The notes: generated by a model from the letters alone, not told the origin. DNA of 64,000 bases from Sporosarcina ureae (GCF_029267015.1 NZ_JARIEA010000059.1:62001-126000), one strand, 5' to 3'; counted from the first letter of the stretch, positions 1 through 8,340 are shown. A program made the numbers and translations.

Positions 1-438
1 CATTCCATAGAGAGCCCAGATGTGTAGACCGTAGTGTAAAAATGTTTTCCGCATGGACTCTTTAAAAGCAGCTGGTGTTAGTGCGTCCTCAGTTGCAGGT
101 ACTGCATAGTGGGATAAAGGTTCTGCGGCACCATAAAACACTAGTCCGATTCCCATCCCAGCCGAGAACAGCATCGCGATCCATGTTATTGTAGAGAATT
201 GCGGACGATCTGTATCTTTTCCCAAACGAATTTTACCGTATGGGCTGAATATCATAAATATACTAAGTAACAATAGCGCTGTCATGATCAACATGTAGTA
301 CCAACCAAAAGTAGATGCTACAAAAGCTTTACCAGCTGACGTAATTTCCTCAAAATGGACTGGATTTATTACTCCATAGCCAACCGCTATTACGATTAAC
401 ACAATAGTAATGTAAAATACTTTTGAAATTTTCTTCAT
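1..438 (-). CDS. BCCT family glycine betaine/choline/carnitine transporter, N-terminal part
   Basis: The gene runs off the left edge; the first 146 residues are present. Members of the BCCT family import compatible solutes (glycine betaine, choline, carnitine) by Na+ or H+ symport during osmotic stress and have 12 membrane helices. Visible here are a first helix at about residues 7-24, a second at about 47-66, and the family hallmark GMGIGLVFYGAAEP after it, which lies near the substrate path. The ATG follows a strong AAGGGGG ribosome binding site at good distance. A sigma-A promoter with a palindrome across its -10 sits directly upstream. The family is certain; the substrate (an OpuD-like betaine carrier is likely) cannot be fixed from this fragment. 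Confidence 0.93.
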   Translation of the reverse strand, partial: MKKISKVFYITIVLIVIAVGYGVINPVHFEEITSAGKAFVASTFGWYYMLIMTALLLLSIFMIFSPYGKIRLGKDTDRPQFSTITWIAMLFSAGMGIGLVFYGAAEPLSHYAVPATEDALTPAAFKESMRKTFLHYGLHIWALYGM

Positions 439-472
439 AGTTCCCCCTTAATAGATGAATTGCACAAGCAGG

Positions 473-506
473 TTTACACTATACTGTAAAAACAGATGAA
501 AATCAA
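473..506 (-). promoter_or_regulatory. Promoter of the BCCT transporter with overlapping palindromic operator
   Basis: Reading the minus strand, TTGATT (501-506) and TATAGT (478-483) are separated by exactly 17 bp, a good sigma-A promoter. An inverted repeat TTTACA-N6-TGTAAA (473-490) covers the -10, so a dimeric repressor bound here would block transcription. Which regulator binds is unknown; GbsR/OpcR-type regulators control betaine uptake genes in bacilli, but that link is only an inference. Confidence 0.6.
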
Positions 507-981
507 ACACATATGCACTATTTATTTGATGAAATCAGTATACAGCATAAGCAAAACCTTACAGTATCACGTTTTTTATACACTTATGCAATTTCAACTT
601 TTTTATACACACTTTTAAAAAGACTTTACTTAGGAAAACTAATAGATGGTTTCGTGTGCACCAACGGAACCCATGGTGCATCTTCGTGGAATATTTCTTA
701 TGCTTTCTTACACAACTCTATTTTTCATTTTCATTGAATGTAACTTGTCTATGAATATGCGTCTAGGTAGAGTTAACCTACTAACATACTCATTGCAATT
801 ACTAAGCGTTTCATAACCCTTCCTCCTTTAGTTAATAAGCTTAGTATTACTTTACTATTCTCGAGTAAGCGTTTTGAAAAGTCAATTTATTTATGAAGAT
901 TTACTATTATTTTTTTGTGATTTCCTAGTCGGTATGTTTTACTTTTAAGATATACAACTTTATGGAAGAGAGGCAAATCAA
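507..981. other. Intergenic region, no convincing gene
   Basis: About 475 AT-rich bases between the BCCT promoter and the M20 amidohydrolase. A 74-codon frame at 513-737 (+) has no ribosome binding site and odd composition and is not accepted. The only gene-like signal is a 13-codon frame at 773-814 on the minus strand, listed separately. Confidence 0.6.
773..814 (-). CDS. Possible 13-residue peptide or remnant of a signal peptide
   Basis: A strong ribosome binding site (AAAGGAGGAAGGG) precedes an ATG that opens a frame of only 13 codons, MKRLVIAMSMLVG and then TAA. The peptide looks like the start of a signal peptide, with Lys-Arg followed by hydrophobic residues. No continuation was found in another frame. 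It could be a small membrane peptide, a leader, or the leftover start of a decayed secreted protein gene. No function is assigned. Confidence 0.22.
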   Translation of the reverse strand: MKRLVIAMSMLVG

Positions 982-2115
982 ATGACTAACCCAATAACCT
1001 ACATTGAACAGCATAAGAATCAACTCCTACAAACCTATAAAGAACTACACGCCATCGCTGAGCCCAGCTGGCAAGAACAGCAGACATCCCGATATTTACA
1101 AGATAAGCTTTCGTCTGCAGGATTGACTGTTACTACGTATACAGGGCATCATGGATTTATTGCGGAGATCGCTGGTAAAGAGGAAGGTGTTATTGCGTTG
1201 CGCGCTGATATGGATGCATTAGTACAGGAAGTCCATGGTGAAGTGATAGCCAACCATTCTTGCGGACACGACGCACATAGTACGATGACGCTATATACGG
1301 CACTCGCTTTAAAGAAAGTTGAAGAGAATTTGCATCATACCATCCGCTTCATTTTCCAGCCAGCAGAAGAGTTAGCAGAAGGCGCGTTGCAAATGATGAA
1401 AGAAGGCGTGCTCGATGATGTATTATTTCTAGGCGGCTTGCACGTGCGTCCTCACACGGAAGTTCCTTTCGGTAAATCAGCACCCGTAATCTTGCATGGC
1501 TCATCAGCGACCATTGTAGGAATGATTACGGGCACACCAGCGCATGCGGCGAGACCTGAAGAAGGCAATAATCCAATTGAAGCAGCGAGTTCTCTCATCC
1601 AGTCACTGCGTCAAATCAGATTACTTGGAAATAAAAAGTTTTCCATCAAAATGACAGAGTTACATGGCGGCGAGACGAGCAACTCTATACCAGCCAGTGC
1701 GCGATTTACGCTCGATGTTCGCGCCGAAACGAATGACACGATGGATGCTTTACTGGCAAAAGCTCGCTACATCATCCAACACACTGCTGCGTTGACAGAG
1801 ACAGAGATTACATATGAAGAAGAAGGCTATTCCCCTGCTGCTACAGAAAATGCAACGGCTGTACGACTAGCCCAGCAAGCAATTGGTTCTGTACTGGGTG
1901 AAGAAAATGTAGAGGGTCCTTGTATTTCTCAAGGGGCAGAAGATTTTCACTTCTACACGTGGAAAACACCTGATATTCCTGCCACGATGATTGGACTTGG
2001 TTGTGATTTGAAACCAGGCTTACATCATCCGCAGATGTCGTTCAATACAGACGCCTTAATTTATGGCGCACAAATATTAACCCAACTATTGCTGAATGCG
2101 GATCAAGAGTTATGA
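982..2115 (+). CDS. M20 family metallo-amidohydrolase (N-acyl amino acid / hippurate hydrolase type)
   Basis: The 377-residue protein is full length for the M20D (HipO/AmhX-like) group, cytoplasmic di-metal enzymes that cleave N-acyl groups from amino acids or peptides. The metal-site motifs are visible: ALRADMDAL near residue 73, NHSCGHDAH near 91-99 (Cys and His ligands typical of M20D), QPAEE near 124 with the general-base Glu, and a late HHPQMSFN with the last His ligand. The ATG follows AGAGG. The stop overlaps the next gene by 4 bases (ATGA), so the two are co-transcribed. The natural substrate cannot be told from sequence. Confidence 0.9.
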   Translation: MTNPITYIEQHKNQLLQTYKELHAIAEPSWQEQQTSRYLQDKLSSAGLTVTTYTGHHGFIAEIAGKEEGVIALRADMDALVQEVHGEVIANHSCGHDAHSTMTLYTALALKKVEENLHHTIRFIFQPAEELAEGALQMMKEGVLDDVLFLGGLHVRPHTEVPFGKSAPVILHGSSATIVGMITGTPAHAARPEEGNNPIEAASSLIQSLRQIRLLGNKKFSIKMTELHGGETSNSIPASARFTLDVRAETNDTMDALLAKARYIIQHTAALTETEITYEEEGYSPAATENATAVRLAQQAIGSVLGEENVEGPCISQGAEDFHFYTWKTPDIPATMIGLGCDLKPGLHHPQMSFNTDALIYGAQILTQLLLNADQEL

Positions 2116-2873
2116 AAACTATCGTCTATCAAGAACATGACAATTTACTACTTGGCATGACGATGAAGGTTTGTAGTGAACCCGAATGCAACAACACCGC
2201 CTTGCACGCATGTATTTCCAAGAAAAACGTACTGCATAATCGTCAAGAGTTGGCCCGCAATTTGCAGTGTGAAGTGGAAGACTTCGTATTTGCCAATCAA
2301 ACACATAGCGCAAACTTTCATAAAGTGACAACTCAAGATCGAGGGAAAGGTGCGTTGCGGCAAGATACGGCAATAGCTGACACCGATGCTCTGTATACCT
2401 TTGAACCCGACATTGTACTTTGCAGCTTAACGGCAGATTGCGTGCCTGTCTTATTTTACAGTGACGATAGCACATTGATCGGAGCCATTCATTCGGGGTG
2501 GCAAGGCACTGTGAAAGAAATTACTTTGAAGTTATTCCGCCACTTACAGCAACACGAGAACTGCGATATGAGTCATATTCATGTCCAAATTGGTGCAGCA
2601 CTTAGTCAGGAGAAATTCGAAGTGGATGAGGATGTCTATAAAAAATTCCACGAGCTTCGCTATGCTGACGAGTGGATTTCTTATAATCAGGATACTAAGA
2701 AATATCAGATCGATAATCAACTGACCGTGAAAAAGCAGTGCGAGCTTGCAGGGATACCCGATGCTCAAATTATGATCAATCGTACTTGTACGTATCTGAG
2801 TCCACACGGCTTTTCTTATCGACAAGACAAGCAGGCAGGCCGTCATGTCAGTTTTATCAAACGAACAACCTAA
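2112..2873 (+). CDS. pgeF: YfiH/PgeF family protein (purine nucleoside phosphorylase / laccase-domain protein)
   Basis: A 253-residue member of the Cu-oxidase_4 (DUF152) family. These cytoplasmic proteins were first called polyphenol oxidases; studied members act as purine nucleoside phosphorylases or adenosine deaminases, and E. coli YfiH corrects peptidoglycan precursors. The three metal-site motifs are present: QTHS near residue 63, TADCVPV near 116-122, and HSGW near 138. It overlaps the amidohydrolase by 4 bases and is translationally coupled, with only a weak Shine-Dalgarno of its own. It resembles the second bacillar paralogue (YlmD/YfiH group). Family certain, exact reaction uncertain. 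Confidence 0.85.
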   Translation: MKTIVYQEHDNLLLGMTMKVCSEPECNNTALHACISKKNVLHNRQELARNLQCEVEDFVFANQTHSANFHKVTTQDRGKGALRQDTAIADTDALYTFEPDIVLCSLTADCVPVLFYSDDSTLIGAIHSGWQGTVKEITLKLFRHLQQHENCDMSHIHVQIGAALSQEKFEVDEDVYKKFHELRYADEWISYNQDTKKYQIDNQLTVKKQCELAGIPDAQIMINRTCTYLSPHGFSYRQDKQAGRHVSFIKRTT

Positions 2874-2908
2874 AAATGCAGTGAGGAGCCTATCCCCACT
2901 GCATTTTT
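2872..2908. terminator. Bidirectional rho-independent terminator
   Basis: A stem formed by AAATGCAGTG and CACTGCATTT with A-rich and T-rich flanks on its two sides. It ends the amidohydrolase-pgeF pair on the plus strand and the sigma/DUF4179 operon on the minus strand. Confidence 0.85.
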
Positions 2909-4223
2909 ATTTCAACTCTAATTTAATATCGCCTTCGAGATAATTCGGATAAGCGAATAATTCTAGCTTCAATGGATTTACATAATCGGTCCGATCAAAG
3001 TTCAAATCCCAATGCGTTGCTTCTCCATCACCATATTTACCTGTTGAAGGGGTTTCCACCTCTTTCCCGTTTGCATCAACTGCAGATCCAATAAAGAAAA
3101 ATGGAAACTCCTCCTCGCCCGTATTGTCCATGATGAATTCAGCGTGATGTTTATTGGATTCTAACAACCGAATCTTTTGATCTTCTGGCTGATTGATCCA
3201 TTCACTCGTTTCCGTGTTCACTTCAGCAAAGGCATCCTCGGCTCGTAATGCCTGCACTTTATTGATGCGCAAATATAGTTTCTCTGGTTTTGAGAAGTAA
3301 TTACTTTGTAGGAAATACGTATACTTACCGTCTTCCCCTCCAGATGCGATCGTACCGTTTCGAATTGCTCCCCATACGTCACCTTTTTCATCTTCCAATC
3401 GCATATCCTCGAATTGTAATATTTTCATCGTATTATCTGGATCAATAGAAACTTTTACACCTACTCGTAATGGGGATATCGTAATGTCTTCAATCCAAAA
3501 CTTTTGACCTTTGATTTCCACTTCTTTATCTATTGAATAGACTTCACTTGGCTTAACTTGCTTAGGCACAGTAAACGGTACAGTAAACACCGTCACTTCG
3601 CCTTTCAATTTGATAGCTACTTCCAAATCAAATGACTGATTGTGTGAAGTATACTGTTCACCAAACTGATAATCTATACGATCTTTGTACGTATAATTCT
3701 CTCCCTCATCCATCATATTTCCATAAGAAAAGCTGCCTTCGGGAATTCCTTCCGCTTGTAAATTGATATAGTCGACTCGTAAGCCTTTCAATGAATGATC
3801 GGATGCAATTGTATAGAAAATATTAACTCCCGACTCATCTAAAATGACGCCATCTACTGTAAGTGTTTTGTCGTCAATCGTTTGAGTCGCTCCGATTTCT
3901 TGATAATAGTCGTTCTGAATCGCTGCATCGAGCCCTTTATCTATCGCAATCAATTCCACAAACTTTTCCAGACCTGGAATGGAGGCTACTGCATTGGCGA
4001 AGACAGGAGATACGCGAATAGACGTAATGAATGTCAGAAGCAACAATGCCACAACCGCTACACTTCCGAATATTCTTTTTCGTTTCTTTCTACTCTCTCG
4101 CTTTTCTTGCCGCGCCCTTTCCATGCCTTGACGGATCGCTTGATCAGCTTCAGATAAAGGTAGTTGCTGTTGATCCAAACGATCTTTCAGTCGCTTCAAC
4201 CGCTCTTCTTCTGTCTCATACAT
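2907..4223 (-). CDS. DUF4179 domain protein, probable membrane anti-sigma factor
   Basis: A 438-residue protein with a charged cytoplasmic N-terminus (about 1-50), one membrane segment (about 51-70) and a large extracytoplasmic part. The region around the membrane segment fits DUF4179, found in anti-sigma factors such as RsiV; the RsiV lysozyme-binding DUF3298 is not evident. The start is the ATG at 4223, preceded by AAAGGGGG, and it overlaps the sigma gene by 8 bases, typical for a sigma/anti-sigma pair. It likely holds the sigma factor inactive at the membrane until a surface signal triggers its degradation. An upstream in-frame GTG exists but has no suitable ribosome binding site. Confidence 0.8.
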   Translation of the reverse strand: MYETEEERLKRLKDRLDQQQLPLSEADQAIRQGMERARQEKRESRKKRKRIFGSVAVVALLLLTFITSIRVSPVFANAVASIPGLEKFVELIAIDKGLDAAIQNDYYQEIGATQTIDDKTLTVDGVILDESGVNIFYTIASDHSLKGLRVDYINLQAEGIPEGSFSYGNMMDEGENYTYKDRIDYQFGEQYTSHNQSFDLEVAIKLKGEVTVFTVPFTVPKQVKPSEVYSIDKEVEIKGQKFWIEDITISPLRVGVKVSIDPDNTMKILQFEDMRLEDEKGDVWGAIRNGTIASGGEDGKYTYFLQSNYFSKPEKLYLRINKVQALRAEDAFAEVNTETSEWINQPEDQKIRLLESNKHHAEFIMDNTGEEEFPFFFIGSAVDANGKEVETPSTGKYGDGEATHWDLNFDRTDYVNPLKLELFAYPNYLEGDIKLELK

Positions 4224-4740
4224 GATCACTACCCCCTTTATCTTCAAAGTATGACCTCAGCGTGCGCATCGTCTTATGAAGCCTTGACTTCACTGTGCCC
4301 TCTGGAATATTTTCCGATTGTGCAATATCTTTAATTTTCACTTCCTGAAAATATTTTAAATAAATTAATCGTTGCTCTTCATTAGATAAAGTAGCTAACG
4401 CTTCCCTCATTTCAAGATACGAAATATCCTCTGCAGATACTGTCTCTAATCCACTGGCGTCTACAGTGAATCGTTTACGTAGTTTTAACTGATCTTGGCA
4501 GTAATTCATCATAATCCGAATGAGCCACGTCTTGAGATAATTCGAATCTTTCACTGTCGCAATTTTTTTATATGCGCGATACGTTACTTCCTGTAGTGCT
4601 TCAATCGCGTCATTTTCATTTCGCAGAAAAGCCAAGGCTGTCCGCAGAAGCGGTTCCTTATATAGTTGCATCACAGCCAGAAATGCGTCATCATCGCCGG
4701 CTATTGCTCTTCTATGCAACTCTTTTTCATTAACCTCCAT
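4216..4740 (-). CDS. ECF RNA polymerase sigma factor (SigV/SigW-like)
   Basis: A 174-residue group 4 sigma factor. Region 2 covers about residues 8-80, with the core-binding and -10 recognition helices around AIEALQEVTYRAYKKI. Region 4 covers about 110-165, with the helix-turn-helix IKDIAQSENIPEGTVKSRL reading the -35 box. The ATG follows AGAGGTGA. The DUF4179 gene overlaps its stop, so the pair is one operon. It should direct a cell-envelope stress regulon. No clean ECF consensus was identified upstream, so autoregulation is not claimed. Confidence 0.93.
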   Translation of the reverse strand: MEVNEKELHRRAIAGDDDAFLAVMQLYKEPLLRTALAFLRNENDAIEALQEVTYRAYKKIATVKDSNYLKTWLIRIMMNYCQDQLKLRKRFTVDASGLETVSAEDISYLEMREALATLSNEEQRLIYLKYFQEVKIKDIAQSENIPEGTVKSRLHKTMRTLRSYFEDKGGSDHV

Positions 4741-4830
4741 TGGACTATCACCTCTTCTTCTAGCTTCTTATACATTAGACTCTACAACAGCTAAAAAGTT
4801 CACGGCACTTTTTATTTATTTTTCTGCATA

Positions 4831-4862
4831 AAAAAGGTGCCTGCTCTTACTAGGCACCTCAC
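4831..4862 (-). terminator. Terminator of the class F sortase gene
   Basis: Stem AGGTGCCT/AGGCACCT with a 9-base loop, followed on the minus strand by a run of T. It lies just past the sortase stop and separates it from the next ECF sigma operon. Confidence 0.88.
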
Positions 4863-4867
4863 TTTAT

Positions 4868-5506
4868 TTATTCTGCTAATTCCACTAATTCGGTATAGAC
4901 GACAAGACGATCATCATGCGTTTTAGCTTTGCGATCCCACGATCCTGTACACGTGATTAAATTCAATCCACTGCCATACGTGAAGCCAAAGATCGCATCA
5001 ACTGGTGCATCAGTACGTGGATACGCAATCTTTTTCACTACTTCGAAACGCATTGTCTTCCCGTCTTCACCATGTATCAAGACGTCGTCGCCGATTTCCA
5101 TCTTATCCAATTCATAAAATACGGCTGGGCCCGTCTTTGAATCTACATGTCCTGCAATAACTGCACTCCCCCTGCCACCAGGTTTTGTACCCGGTGAAAA
5201 CCAGCCTGCCTGATTGGGGTCTTGCGGGACTCCCATCTGGCCATTATCAAGACGCCCTACTTCTTCAACTGTAGCCTTCACGTCGAGCGAAGGAATTTCA
5301 ATTACTTTCGGCTCGATACCAACCCGTTTATCTTCTAATGAAAATTCCTCCGGCGTACGTAAGGGAACAATCGGCATATCTTCCACCTCAGCTACTTCTA
5401 TAGGGGAAGAAGCCTTCACAACTTTCTCTTGCGGTTTTGCCTCGGGCTGTGTACAACCAGCCAACAGCATTGCCACAATGAGTACTTGTATATATAGTTT
5501 CATCAT
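4868..5506 (-). CDS. Class F sortase with lipoprotein signal
   Basis: A 212-residue transpeptidase that joins LPXTG-type proteins to peptidoglycan on the outer face of the membrane. The catalytic set is visible: His120 in AGHVDS, Cys186 in ITCTG and Arg200 in DDRLVVYTE. The N-terminus carries a lipobox (LAGC, Cys18) in place of the usual uncleaved anchor helix. It lies 36 bases after a gene for a protein ending in an MPKTG sorting signal, its obvious substrate. The ATG at 5506 follows AAGGAG at 8 bases. Class F sortases are usually short and single-substrate, which fits this neighbourhood. Confidence 0.92.
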   Translation of the reverse strand: MMKLYIQVLIVAMLLAGCTQPEAKPQEKVVKASSPIEVAEVEDMPIVPLRTPEEFSLEDKRVGIEPKVIEIPSLDVKATVEEVGRLDNGQMGVPQDPNQAGWFSPGTKPGGRGSAVIAGHVDSKTGPAVFYELDKMEIGDDVLIHGEDGKTMRFEVVKKIAYPRTDAPVDAIFGFTYGSGLNLITCTGSWDRKAKTHDDRLVVYTELVELAE

Positions 5507-5542
5507 CTACACGGCTCCTTCCTAAAAAAGTAGTGTATTCTT

Positions 5543-6904
5543 TTATTGCTGTTCTGCTGTTTTTCTACGAATCAAGACAAGAGATGTGCCTGCGATGAAG
5601 ATCATACTTAATGTGACCCACAGTACTGTATAATCCGTTTCTTGACTCATACCGCCCATTCCTGTTTTCGGCATGTCGGCAGGCATTGCAGAAGCAAACT
5701 GATCTGGGAACTGATCAACAATCGCACCAGATAATGCGGTTCCTACACCAAACATATGACTGTATGCTTCGTGAATATTGTCATATGTTGCTTCGTAGTC
5801 CTCATCTACATAGCTATCGAAAGCCATTAGTAATTGATCGACGTGCATCTTCAAACCTTCTTCAAGATCTGCTGCTTTCAAGCGACCTTCCGTTGCCGTA
5901 TCCAAAAATGCAGCTTGTGTTACACGGTAGGCATCCAAATCTGCCATGGCCTTGTCTTGTCCTGCTTTATCTTCTTTCGCTGTTGCTTGTACATAATCCA
6001 CAAAGTAGCCAATATGACTGCTCCAGATTTCATTGAACTGTTTTGCTCCTTCAGCTCCGTACACCGATTCCACGGATTTCGTTAGATCTTCTGTATTGCT
6101 GTTTAAAATAGCTGCAGCTGCGTCAAAGTCTTTCGCACCGTCGATTCCCTTTTGCATAGCAAGTATCGCCAAAGCTGCATGTGTAGAAAATTCATTGTTT
6201 AGTGATTCGCGTAAATCTGCAGCTTTCGTGTCTACGGATAGATTGTCGAATTTCTCAGGGAATTGGTCAGTGATCGCCCATGATAGACCTTTTCCTGTTC
6301 CGAACATGTGATGCATAGATTCCTTTAGACTTTCATATGCCTTATCGTAATCTTCTGCTCCATAGTTATCGAATGCCCAGATCAACTGATCGACGTGCAT
6401 TTTCAAGCCTTCTTCTAGATCTGACGCCTTTAGACGATTTTCGGTAGCGACAGCCAAGAAGTCTGCCTGAGTGACACGGTATCCGTCTAGATCTTTAAGT
6501 GCTTTCTTTCTACCTTCTTCATCTTTCTCAGCTGTTGCCGTAACATAGTTGACGAAATAGCCGATATGGCTGCTCCAGATTTCTTTGAATTGCTCACCTG
6601 CTTTGTCGCCGTAAACAGAACCTACTGCTTTCGACAATTCATCCGTATTTTCTCCAAGCTGCCCCGCGGCTGCTTCAAAGTCGGCGGCACCATCCAATCC
6701 TTTTTGCATCGTAATAACCGCCAAGTAAGCATGCTCTGAAAGAATGCTGTCGAGTGTTGCTCGTAAATCTACTGCTTTGTTCGATACAGCTTCAGAAGCT
6801 TTTCCTCCATGTTCGTGTTCAGCTGCGCTTGTCAGAATCGCTCCTGTTGGAAATAGTAGTGACACACTCAATGGAATAGCTGCCCAAGATTTTTTGAATT
6901 TCAT
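5543..6904 (-). CDS. Cell-wall-anchored protein with two 184-residue four-histidine repeats
   Basis: A 453-residue surface protein: signal peptide (about 1-28), a short His/Gly stretch (HEHGG), two tandem mostly helical repeats, the sorting motif MPKTG (411-415), a hydrophobic segment and the positive tail IRRKTAEQQ. The repeats align with a constant 184-residue offset and each keeps four histidines: 58/242, 113/297 (WSSHIGYF), 170/354 (KMHVDQL) and 199/383 (HMFG). Such conservation points to a metal or cofactor site per repeat. Similar proteins are often labelled copper amine oxidase in databases, but no such catalytic domain is visible. The start is the ATG at 6904, 9 bases after GGGAG. It is followed by its sortase and preceded by a sigma/anti-sigma pair. 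Confidence 0.85.
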   Translation of the reverse strand: MKFKKSWAAIPLSVSLLFPTGAILTSAAEHEHGGKASEAVSNKAVDLRATLDSILSEHAYLAVITMQKGLDGAADFEAAAGQLGENTDELSKAVGSVYGDKAGEQFKEIWSSHIGYFVNYVTATAEKDEEGRKKALKDLDGYRVTQADFLAVATENRLKASDLEEGLKMHVDQLIWAFDNYGAEDYDKAYESLKESMHHMFGTGKGLSWAITDQFPEKFDNLSVDTKAADLRESLNNEFSTHAALAILAMQKGIDGAKDFDAAAAILNSNTEDLTKSVESVYGAEGAKQFNEIWSSHIGYFVDYVQATAKEDKAGQDKAMADLDAYRVTQAAFLDTATEGRLKAADLEEGLKMHVDQLLMAFDSYVDEDYEATYDNIHEAYSHMFGVGTALSGAIVDQFPDQFASAMPADMPKTGMGGMSQETDYTVLWVTLSMIFIAGTSLVLIRRKTAEQQ

Positions 6905-7021
6905 AATCAATCGCTCCCTTTTTCGTTTTTGTTATACAGCTAACGCAACGAATATACAAACGGATCACTTTTCCTTAAAAGTTTTTAAAAAAACTATAAA
7001 TATAGCGTTGAATACAGCAGG

Positions 7022-7061
7022 AAAAAGCCTGAACCCATCACTTTACATGAAGGTTCAGGCT
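7022..7061 (-). terminator. Terminator after the anti-sigma gene
   Basis: A 10-bp perfect stem (AGCCTGAACC/GGTTCAGGCT) followed by T residues on the minus strand. It separates sigma/anti-sigma from the anchored protein and sortase. The second pair therefore depends on readthrough or its own promoter; a TGATCC element at 6962-6967 (minus strand) upstream of the anchored-protein gene is a possible ECF -35. Confidence 0.75.
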
Positions 7062-7070
7062 ATTCTTCTA

Positions 7071-7784
7071 CTATATTCCGCCGGCCAATATAATCTGGCC
7101 TTCTGGCGCTGAGAGGTTCGGTTCTTTCTCTACCGTGATCGCAACAGTATCCCATGTTCCCGAAAGATCTGTGAGCGGATGGCTAACAGTCCCTGTACCG
7201 GTTTCATTTGGCTGAACAATTCCCGCAGGATACGGCTGATCTCCTTCTATCACCCAGACTTGATATAGTTCATCTCTAGAGAGCGTTGGTAAATCTTTGG
7301 CGTCGAGTAGCAATATATTTTGATTGCCATCCGCTATTAACATTGCGACTGCGGATGCACTCGACCCTTCTTTTGGTGCCAGTATACTTTGACCAATTAA
7401 CTGGATTTCACTCTGTGCTATTTCAGATTCCTTTTGTGTTTCTGAAAACAAGAAAGCATTCGCAACGAGTGAGGCAAATAACCCCGCAGCCAGTACGGAT
7501 GTTACGGGACCCGTACGCCGACGACTTTTTTCTTTAGTCGGCATCGGTACAACTTTTGCTTGTTCTGGGATGTCAGGAAGTGAAGCAAATATACGCGTTT
7601 TTAAATCTGTCGGTACTTCTATCGCTTCTGACTCATAAGGTAGATCTTCTGTTAACATCTCCCACTCCATTAACTCTTCTTGACAGGATGGGCACTCAAT
7701 CAAATGATTTTCAAATTGTCTCATCTCGTCTTCAGTCAGGGTACGATTGAAATAGTCAATCAGCATATGACATGATTCATTCAT
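7071..7784 (-). CDS. Zinc anti-sigma factor with RskA-type C-terminal domain
   Basis: A 237-residue single-span membrane protein. The N-terminal cytoplasmic ZAS motif HLIECPSC supplies His27, Cys31 and Cys34 for zinc and should bind the sigma factor. A membrane segment follows near residues 95-115. The outer domain (about 125-235, with the RDELYQVWVIEG stretch) matches the RskA anti-sigma C-terminal fold. The ATG at 7784 lies 6 bases after GGAGGGG and overlaps the sigma gene by 8 bases, so the proteins are made together. The signal sensed is unknown. Confidence 0.9.
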   Translation of the reverse strand: MNESCHMLIDYFNRTLTEDEMRQFENHLIECPSCQEELMEWEMLTEDLPYESEAIEVPTDLKTRIFASLPDIPEQAKVVPMPTKEKSRRRTGPVTSVLAAGLFASLVANAFLFSETQKESEIAQSEIQLIGQSILAPKEGSSASAVAMLIADGNQNILLLDAKDLPTLSRDELYQVWVIEGDQPYPAGIVQPNETGTGTVSHPLTDLSGTWDTVAITVEKEPNLSAPEGQIILAGGI

Positions 7785-8340
7785 TTGACACCCCTCCTTC
7801 CTGACCAATAATTCCTTTTAAATGCTTTAATGCTAGCCGAATCCTACCTTTTACCGTTCCAAGTGGAAGCTTACAGTGTTCGGCAATTTTACTTTGGCTG
7901 AAGCCCTTAAAGTAAAACAAGTCAATAATTTCTCGTTGCTCTGTGCGTAGCTCCGCAATTGCCGTACGGATCACTTCACGCCGTTCATTCCATTCAGCTG
8001 TAACTTCTGTGGATACGGTCTCTTCCGTCAATGAATCTTTCTCCAACATCGGTTCATACGCATGGCGTTTAGATTTACGAAGCTCATCTATCGATTTATT
8101 TCGTGTCACGGTCAGTAGCCAAGAAGAAAATTTTCCTTTGTCTTCAGTATAGTGGTTCGTTCCATTCCACAACTTTAAAAAGACGTCTTGCGTTACTTCC
8201 TCCGCCATAGTGCGGTTATTAGTCATTCGATAAGCAAATGAAAAAACCAATTTTTCATAACGGTCATATAATTGTTCAAATGAATGCCGATTATGAGCAA
8301 CTGTTTGATAATAGAGTTGTACATCATCCGGTTCGGTCAT
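7777..8340 (-). CDS. ECF RNA polymerase sigma factor (SigK/RpoE type)
   Basis: A 187-residue ECF sigma factor. Region 2 contains FAYRMTNNRTMAEEVTQDVFLKLW (two adjoining motifs, about residues 54-78) and region 4 the helix-turn-helix around FSQSKIAEHCKLPLGTVKGR (two motifs, about 146-166). It is the first gene of an operon with a cognate RskA-type anti-sigma factor. The wall protein and its class F sortase downstream are the likely first targets. The ATG follows AGGAGG at 5 bases. Confidence 0.92.
   Translation of the reverse strand: MTEPDDVQLYYQTVAHNRHSFEQLYDRYEKLVFSFAYRMTNNRTMAEEVTQDVFLKLWNGTNHYTEDKGKFSSWLLTVTRNKSIDELRKSKRHAYEPMLEKDSLTEETVSTEVTAEWNERREVIRTAIAELRTEQREIIDLFYFKGFSQSKIAEHCKLPLGTVKGRIRLALKHLKGIIGQEGGVSNE

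Noticed and set aside
513-737. 74-codon open frame in the left intergenic region
   Set aside because: No ribosome binding site, biased toward Phe/Tyr/Leu as expected of AT-rich non-coding DNA, and no family resemblance.
7435-7570. Alternative small gene opposite the anti-sigma factor
   Set aside because: It lies on the opposite strand within the membrane-segment region of the anti-sigma gene and has no start signal.
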